A stretch of 64,000 nt of DNA. Source: Sipunculus nudus (Eukaryota; Annelida; Sipuncula; Golfingiida; Sipunculidae). The notes below the pieces were generated by a model. The model worked only from the letters and a program-made list of their open reading frames with translations, was not told the origin of the DNA and searched no databases. Location: NCBI GenBank assembly GCA_026874595.1, contig CM049308.1, positions 51,094,624 through 51,158,623 of the forward strand, in the 5' to 3' direction. Shown piece by piece: positions 61,901 through 64,000 of the stretch (its first letter is position 1; the number at the start of each line of letters is the position of its first letter). The position numbers and the translations under genes are program-made.

Positions 61901-63721
61901 ACAAGTGCATCTTTAGGGGGTTTCTAGGTGTTATGACCCAGCTATTCGGATGATAACACACCTAGGACCCGCAGGTGCATTAGACACTGGGCTTGGGTGA
62001 CACCAGTATGCAAAATAATGTGATAGGAAGGGAGTGCTACTGCTCAGTCCCAAACCGTAATGCCAACTCTGCAGATGTAGGCCTTAATACTTATGGTCAA
62101 AATTAGATAAGTTAACATTAAAAAAATGGGGGCATTTACCTCCACCAAAAACATTAAAAAAAGTCCTATGAGTGAATGTCAGCTGTTTTCATTCTTAAAC
62201 AGAAAACTGAGTCAAATTTCTTTGTAATTTAAATATATTATTTATTTCTGACCCAAGAATTCCATAAGTTTCCATGTCATAAAAACAATATTTCTTTCTT
62301 ATTATTATTTCACTGTAGCAGTGAGCCTGTTAAGAGACATCAGACAGAAAAGTAACCCTTAGAAATATTTTATATTTATTAATCAAATTATACCGGTATC
62401 ACATCTTAATTTTTTAGCAGCCTCTGTGTAACTGTGAGGTTCGGCTTATGAAGCAGTAGCAAGTGCTCCTAAGGGGCCGTTTCCATGTGCGTGGAAACGC
62501 GCGCATTTCCGCGCGCCGAAAATTTGCGCATGTGTAAATCATGTGTCCCTTTTCCATGCACATGGAAACGCGCGCGGGTAGGCCTTCTTCTGTAGGTCAA
62601 GCCTTCTTCTGATGCGCGATTTTTCAACGCTCGTTTCCGCATGCGGAAAAGTCGCAACAGTGTAAATCATGTGTCCCTTTTCCATGCACATGGAAACGCG
62701 CGCGGGTAAGCCTTCTTCTGGAGGTCAAGGACAAGAATGCAGTCTGTTTTAGGACGCCCAGCATAGACCTATATCATGCATGGTGAAAAATCATACTTAA
62801 CTGCTGTTCTGCTTGTCTACTTTAATGCATGATTATATATATTTTATATAAACATATATATGTGCTGCGGGGTGTTAAATATCTTATTACGGACAATGAA
62901 TAATCTCTTAAAGCCTATATGGCCTATATAGGACCCCCATCGGACTGTCAGTAGCACACTATATCATTATAATAAAATCTGCATGTTCCTGCAAATATAA
63001 CAAAACTTTAAATGTAAACACGCATACAGTGAACTGTACATAACAGGCACATGCTCAACATGGTGCTGGGAAGGCCTTGGGGAGGGGAATCCCTTGTAAA
63101 ATCACGTCACAGGGAGGTGGATTCTGCGGAAACACGTGCGTTTACGCGCAAATGGAAAAGCTCAATTCAGCGCGATTTTTCCAGCACGCGGAAATGCGCG
63201 CATGGAAAAGGGGCCTTAAGGAGCAAAATTATTTGAACTACTAAGTGCAAGCACTTAAAAACATGTGCATGTGAAGAAATAAACACTAAGTACTACAATC
63301 CTTTTAAATTATAAAGTATTTCATTATTCGGAAATGTATTGAAACGCCAGGTTTCTCTTAACGGGACTAAAAATAAAATGGTCATTGCATTTAGTCTTTT
63401 AGAGTATGTCTGTTTAAGATTTAACATGACGTAAAGAAGGCTATCACAGGTAACTGTGGCCGGATCATACTAGGCAGTAAGCAGGTGATGGGCTTGTTGC
63501 GGAATACACAACTGTTGTTGACGGAGAGGAGCAGAGCGGATCGGAATCACACGTCTTGGGACGAGACAAGTGATGGACAATCTGGAGAGGATTTGGGCGA
63601 TAATGAAGGATTTGCAGGTTTTACTTGTTTAAAATACATACTTGTCCTTTCCGATCTGAACAACCTTCGGTGCCTTGTCTTGGTCGTGTTTCAACACGAC
63701 GTAGTCCCCTTCTTTAATCAT
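49822..63721 (-). CDS. TRMT6: tRNA m1A58 methyltransferase non-catalytic subunit TRMT6 (11 exons, 520 aa)
   Basis: Eleven GT-AG exons on the minus strand: 63721-63642, 61031-60904, 60109-59997, 59570-59479, 58913-58830, 57455-57331, 56499-56454, 53693-53162, 52535-52450, 51240-51048 and 49905-49822. Together they give 1,563 nt, one frame of 520 codons plus stop; human TRMT6 has 497 aa. TRMT6 (yeast Gcd10/Trm6) pairs with catalytic TRMT61A in the nuclear tRNA m1A58 methyltransferase and contributes tRNA binding. Family blocks seen in order: GDYVVLK (exon 1), GHPYGSLFEV (2), KLSKEDI (3), LIENSSTF and KYIKKKK (4), ILRPTTRLL (5), LDTLSQMLTQGNVRAG and VETCQGLVLGA (6), FYPTPL, LLDFLAPSRQFVVYC and GGVINLRVSETW (10), SGYLLTGTTVL (11). 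Exon 8 adds a long polar linker. The start ATG gives MIKEGDYVVLK, fitting the family N-terminus. Family assignment is from remembered similarity. Confidence 0.95.
51048..51240 (-). CDS. TRMT6: TRMT6 exon 10, residues 429-493
   Basis: Acceptor CCTTTAG, donor GTGAGA. Encodes the most conserved C-terminal block: LIVACKFYPTPLVMKLLDFL, APSRQFVVYCSQKEPLLDLY and GGVINLRVSETWFRGYQ. In this family the C-terminal half is a Rossmann-like methyltransferase fold without a catalytic cofactor site. The open frame continues past the donor to 51036 and past the acceptor to 51380, but those parts are intron. Confidence 0.95.
52450..52535 (-). CDS. TRMT6: TRMT6 exon 9, residues 401-429
   Basis: Acceptor ATATGACAG has a weak polypyrimidine tract; donor GTGAGT is good. 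Encodes EEEIERRRRVRQEKLDHARS then IIEKGDMD, a charged helix matching the human EKQRRQEEQRKRHLEAA region before the C-terminal domain. Phase joins exactly to exon 10 as MDCLIVACKF. Confidence 0.88.
53162..53693 (-). CDS. TRMT6: TRMT6 exon 8, residues 223-400, with low-complexity linker
   Basis: Acceptor CTTTCAG, donor GTTAGT. Starts PILAGFNFPKEHMDILETFP, the conserved end of the N-terminal domain (human FGFPKSFLSGLYEFPLNKVDS). The remainder is an acidic, polar, probably disordered linker with repeats of DQSQQ, TDQSQ and NDQSDQ (about residues 340-385), ending in KGQKRKKIVLP. Human TRMT6 also has an acidic linker here, but the Q/S/D repeats are not part of it as remembered. Confidence 0.9.
53885..56132 (+). 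mobile_element. Family A hairpin-ended element, copy A5, in TRMT6 intron
   Basis: The 5' hairpin AGCTCAGCTGACTGAAAATC then ATCTGAGC (53885) is followed by a GTCTGTCTGTCC run. The 3' end CTGCTGAGCACAATGACCCA then CAGATCACTTGTTT ends near 56132. Orientation is opposite to TRMT6. It is interrupted by a family C element at about 54106-55276; parental sequence (AGAATAAC...ACATTTGATACAAAAGCTC) resumes on the other side. Confidence 0.65.
54106..55276 (+). mobile_element. Family C hairpin-ended element nested in A5
   Basis: The 5' side carries a GTAGTCG-ACAAG-CGACTAC hairpin (54114-54132) and GTATCCGCC. The 3' side ends in a long stem, GTATCCGCAAAAC...GTTTTGGCGGATAC (55245-55274). Between them are about three ~280-bp units with GCAGGTGGCGCCACCA at about 54398, 54677 and 54954 and further palindromes between. 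Uniform units recite GTCAAACGGTTCCCGAGATA. No coding capacity is recognised; frames at 54624-55245 are array artefacts. Confidence 0.65.
56454..56499 (-). CDS. TRMT6: TRMT6 exon 7, residues 208-223 (46 nt)
   Basis: A very short exon found by phase and similarity: acceptor TCTTACAG, donor GTAAGT. Encodes HGRIIQIRHGSAPQG with split glycines at both ends, aligning with human FGSIIQLYPGGGPVR. Without it the flanking exons would not stay in frame. Confidence 0.9.
57331..57455 (-). CDS. TRMT6: TRMT6 exon 6, residues 166-208
   Basis: Acceptor CACTACAG, donor GTAAGA. Encodes HLRLDTLSQMLTQGNVRAGS then KVLLVETCQGLVLGAIMERL, a close match to human MRYDTLAQMLTLGNIRAG and METCAGLVLGAMMERM. This is one of the strongest identifiers of the gene. 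Confidence 0.95.
57456..58829. other. TRMT6 intron 5
   Basis: No exon is missing here, because exons 5 and 6 join in phase as KICHLRLDTL. The intron contains a short (TA)n run at about 58327-58346 and otherwise unique-looking sequence. The frame at 58029-58229 is not supported as coding. Confidence 0.6.
58830..58913 (-). CDS. TRMT6: TRMT6 exon 5, residues 138-166
   Basis: Acceptor ATTTCAG, donor GTGAGT. Encodes HTHLITILRPTTRLLAETYY then CQKPSKI, matching human AIITVVKPSTRILSIMYYAR followed by EPGKI. Confidence 0.93.
59479..59570 (-). CDS. TRMT6: TRMT6 exon 4, residues 108-138
   Basis: Acceptor TTTGTAG, donor GTATGT. Encodes TIVDKLIENSSTFSAKNEYS then QQKYIKKKKQ. It aligns with human IVQQLIENSTTF and KYIKKKKKK; the lysine-rich end fits the tRNA-binding role of the subunit. 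Confidence 0.94.
59997..60109 (-). CDS. TRMT6: TRMT6 exon 3, residues 70-107
   Basis: Acceptor GTTTTCAG, donor GTTCTA (non-consensus at the later positions but a GT). Encodes GEAVQRRDNRNLHDIQKNQK then LSKEDIEAMRKTGATGE, corresponding to human NRNIVDDGKSQKLTQDDIKA. Confidence 0.92.
60904..61031 (-). CDS. TRMT6: TRMT6 exon 2, residues 27-70
   Basis: Acceptor TATTACAG, donor GTGTAG. Encodes KFWMKTVTLKLDGAVGHPYG then SLFEVRNKELIRISRKALKE and KT. The GHPYGSLFEV block matches human GHSYGTAFEV. Confidence 0.94.
61745..62075 (+). mobile_element. tRNA-derived SINE-like element
   Basis: TGGCTAAGGG (61755-61764) fits a pol III A box and GAGTTCAAATC (61785-61795) fits a B box, about 20 nt between them, so the spacing is short but tRNA-like. 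A non-tRNA body follows (about 61800-62075). The 3' boundary is not sharp and no target duplication was identified. It does not fold as an intact tRNA gene. Confidence 0.45.
62473..63215. mobile_element. GC-rich TIR element with internal direct repeat
   Basis: The left end GGGGCCGTTTCCATG (62473) and right end CATGGAAAAGGGGCCT (to 63215) are imperfect inverted repeats, with TAA on both outer sides (62470-62472 region and 63216-63218). The interior is rich in GCGCGC and CATGGAAACGCGCG motifs. A block starting GTGTAAATCATGTGTCCCTT occurs at about 62535 and again at about 62659 (spacing ~124 bp), each followed by CCTTCTTCTG. No transposase is seen. TSD length suggests a PIF/Harbinger-like non-autonomous element. 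Confidence 0.6.
63642..63721 (-). CDS. TRMT6: TRMT6 exon 1, residues 1-27
   Basis: Encodes MIKEGDYVVLKHDQDKAPKV then VQIGKD, ending in phase 2 at donor GTATGT. The GDYVVLK motif corresponds to human GDFVVLK. The ATG at 63721 is the start that best fits the family; human has a longer, poorly conserved leader. Confidence 0.9.
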
Positions 63722-64000
63722 TTTGTCACTTCAAAATAATCTTTTAGTTTCAGATGTGAAGTGTGTGAACAAACGTGAAACCAGCATGGGCTACTGGTAG
63801 TACCCGTATTCTCCGCTAGATCGCAGCAGGGTTATTGTCCTGTCCGTTCCTTTATATTATTAGTTACTTTCAAACCTTGCGCTGGTCATGCACTTACAAA
63901 ATGTACAGAACCTTATTTTCTTGTTTCCAGGTGTTTTAACAGAGTAAAATCTCATCAATGACTACTAGCCGAGTCCTTTAAAATGAGGAAACATTTAATC
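63722..64000 (-). promoter_or_regulatory. Likely 5' UTR and promoter region of TRMT6
   Basis: Sequence immediately upstream of the TRMT6 start (minus strand). It is moderately CpG-containing with no TATA box at a convincing position. The transcription start cannot be placed from sequence alone. Confidence 0.35.

Larger units (their letters stand above)
61032..63641. other. TRMT6 intron 1 with two repeat insertions
   Basis: The first intron carries a tRNA-derived SINE-like element (about 61745-62075) and a GC-rich TIR element (about 62473-63215). The rest is AT-rich and shows no coding exon; exons 1 and 2 join in phase as GKDKKFW. Confidence 0.7.

Overview
This is a eukaryotic, intron-rich, AT-rich genomic window. 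It looks like an invertebrate animal, most probably a bivalve mollusc. That placement is an inference from the style of the dispersed repeats (GTCCGTCCGTCC-type runs, terminal hairpins, tandem cores) and from the two identifiable genes; no species can be named. Nothing prokaryotic, no CRISPR array, no rRNA and no convincing intact tRNA gene was seen.

Only two protein-coding genes can be reconstructed with confidence, both exon by exon from splice sites and conserved residues. (1) A four-exon Churchill (CHURC1) gene on the plus strand, 25838-28972, encoding 107 aa with four CxxC pairs. (2) An eleven-exon TRMT6 gene (GCD10, non-catalytic subunit of the tRNA m1A58 methyltransferase) on the minus strand, 63721 down to 49822, encoding 520 aa. 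The two genes converge, with about 21 kb of repeats between them. Almost all other open frames are chance frames in repeats or (TA)n arrays.

Layout. 1-2410: AT-rich, nothing recognised. 2411-3470: GC-rich terminal-inverted-repeat (TIR) element. About 4531-6791: foldback-like pair of long inverted arms. 10270-12885 and 14943-16664: two minus-strand copies of 'family A', a hairpin-ended element. 16.7-25.8 kb: (TA)n arrays, a CpG-richer patch near 18.5-19.4 kb, a small hAT-like MITE, a 1.65-kb TA-flanked TIR element, and a tandem duplication just upstream of CHURC1. 25.8-29.1 kb: CHURC1, with a decayed LINE fragment in intron 1. 29666-33265: family A copy interrupted by a Helitron-like element. 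34149-34964: hAT-like long-TIR element. 35-39.6 kb: unexplained sequence with a weak retroelement-like remnant, a promoter-like patch and a perfect 23-bp-stem hairpin. 39598-44346: family A copy with a core of roughly twelve 338-bp repeats. 45175-49343: a 4.2-kb Helitron-like element built from ~180-bp repeats, holding a second repeat family and a near-perfect 1,581-bp tandem duplication. 49.8-63.7 kb: TRMT6, whose introns hold a family A element with a nested third family, a tRNA-derived SINE-like element and a GC-rich TIR element.

The most interesting unexplained feature is a set of repeat families (called A, B, C and H here) that share one architecture: a hairpin at the 5' end, GTCCGTCC-like runs (A, B, H), a core of tandem repeats, and a hairpin at the 3' end where that end can be seen. 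Families A, B and C lack obvious sequence similarity, yet each carries the 12-bp palindrome GGTGGCGCCACC in its repeat body.
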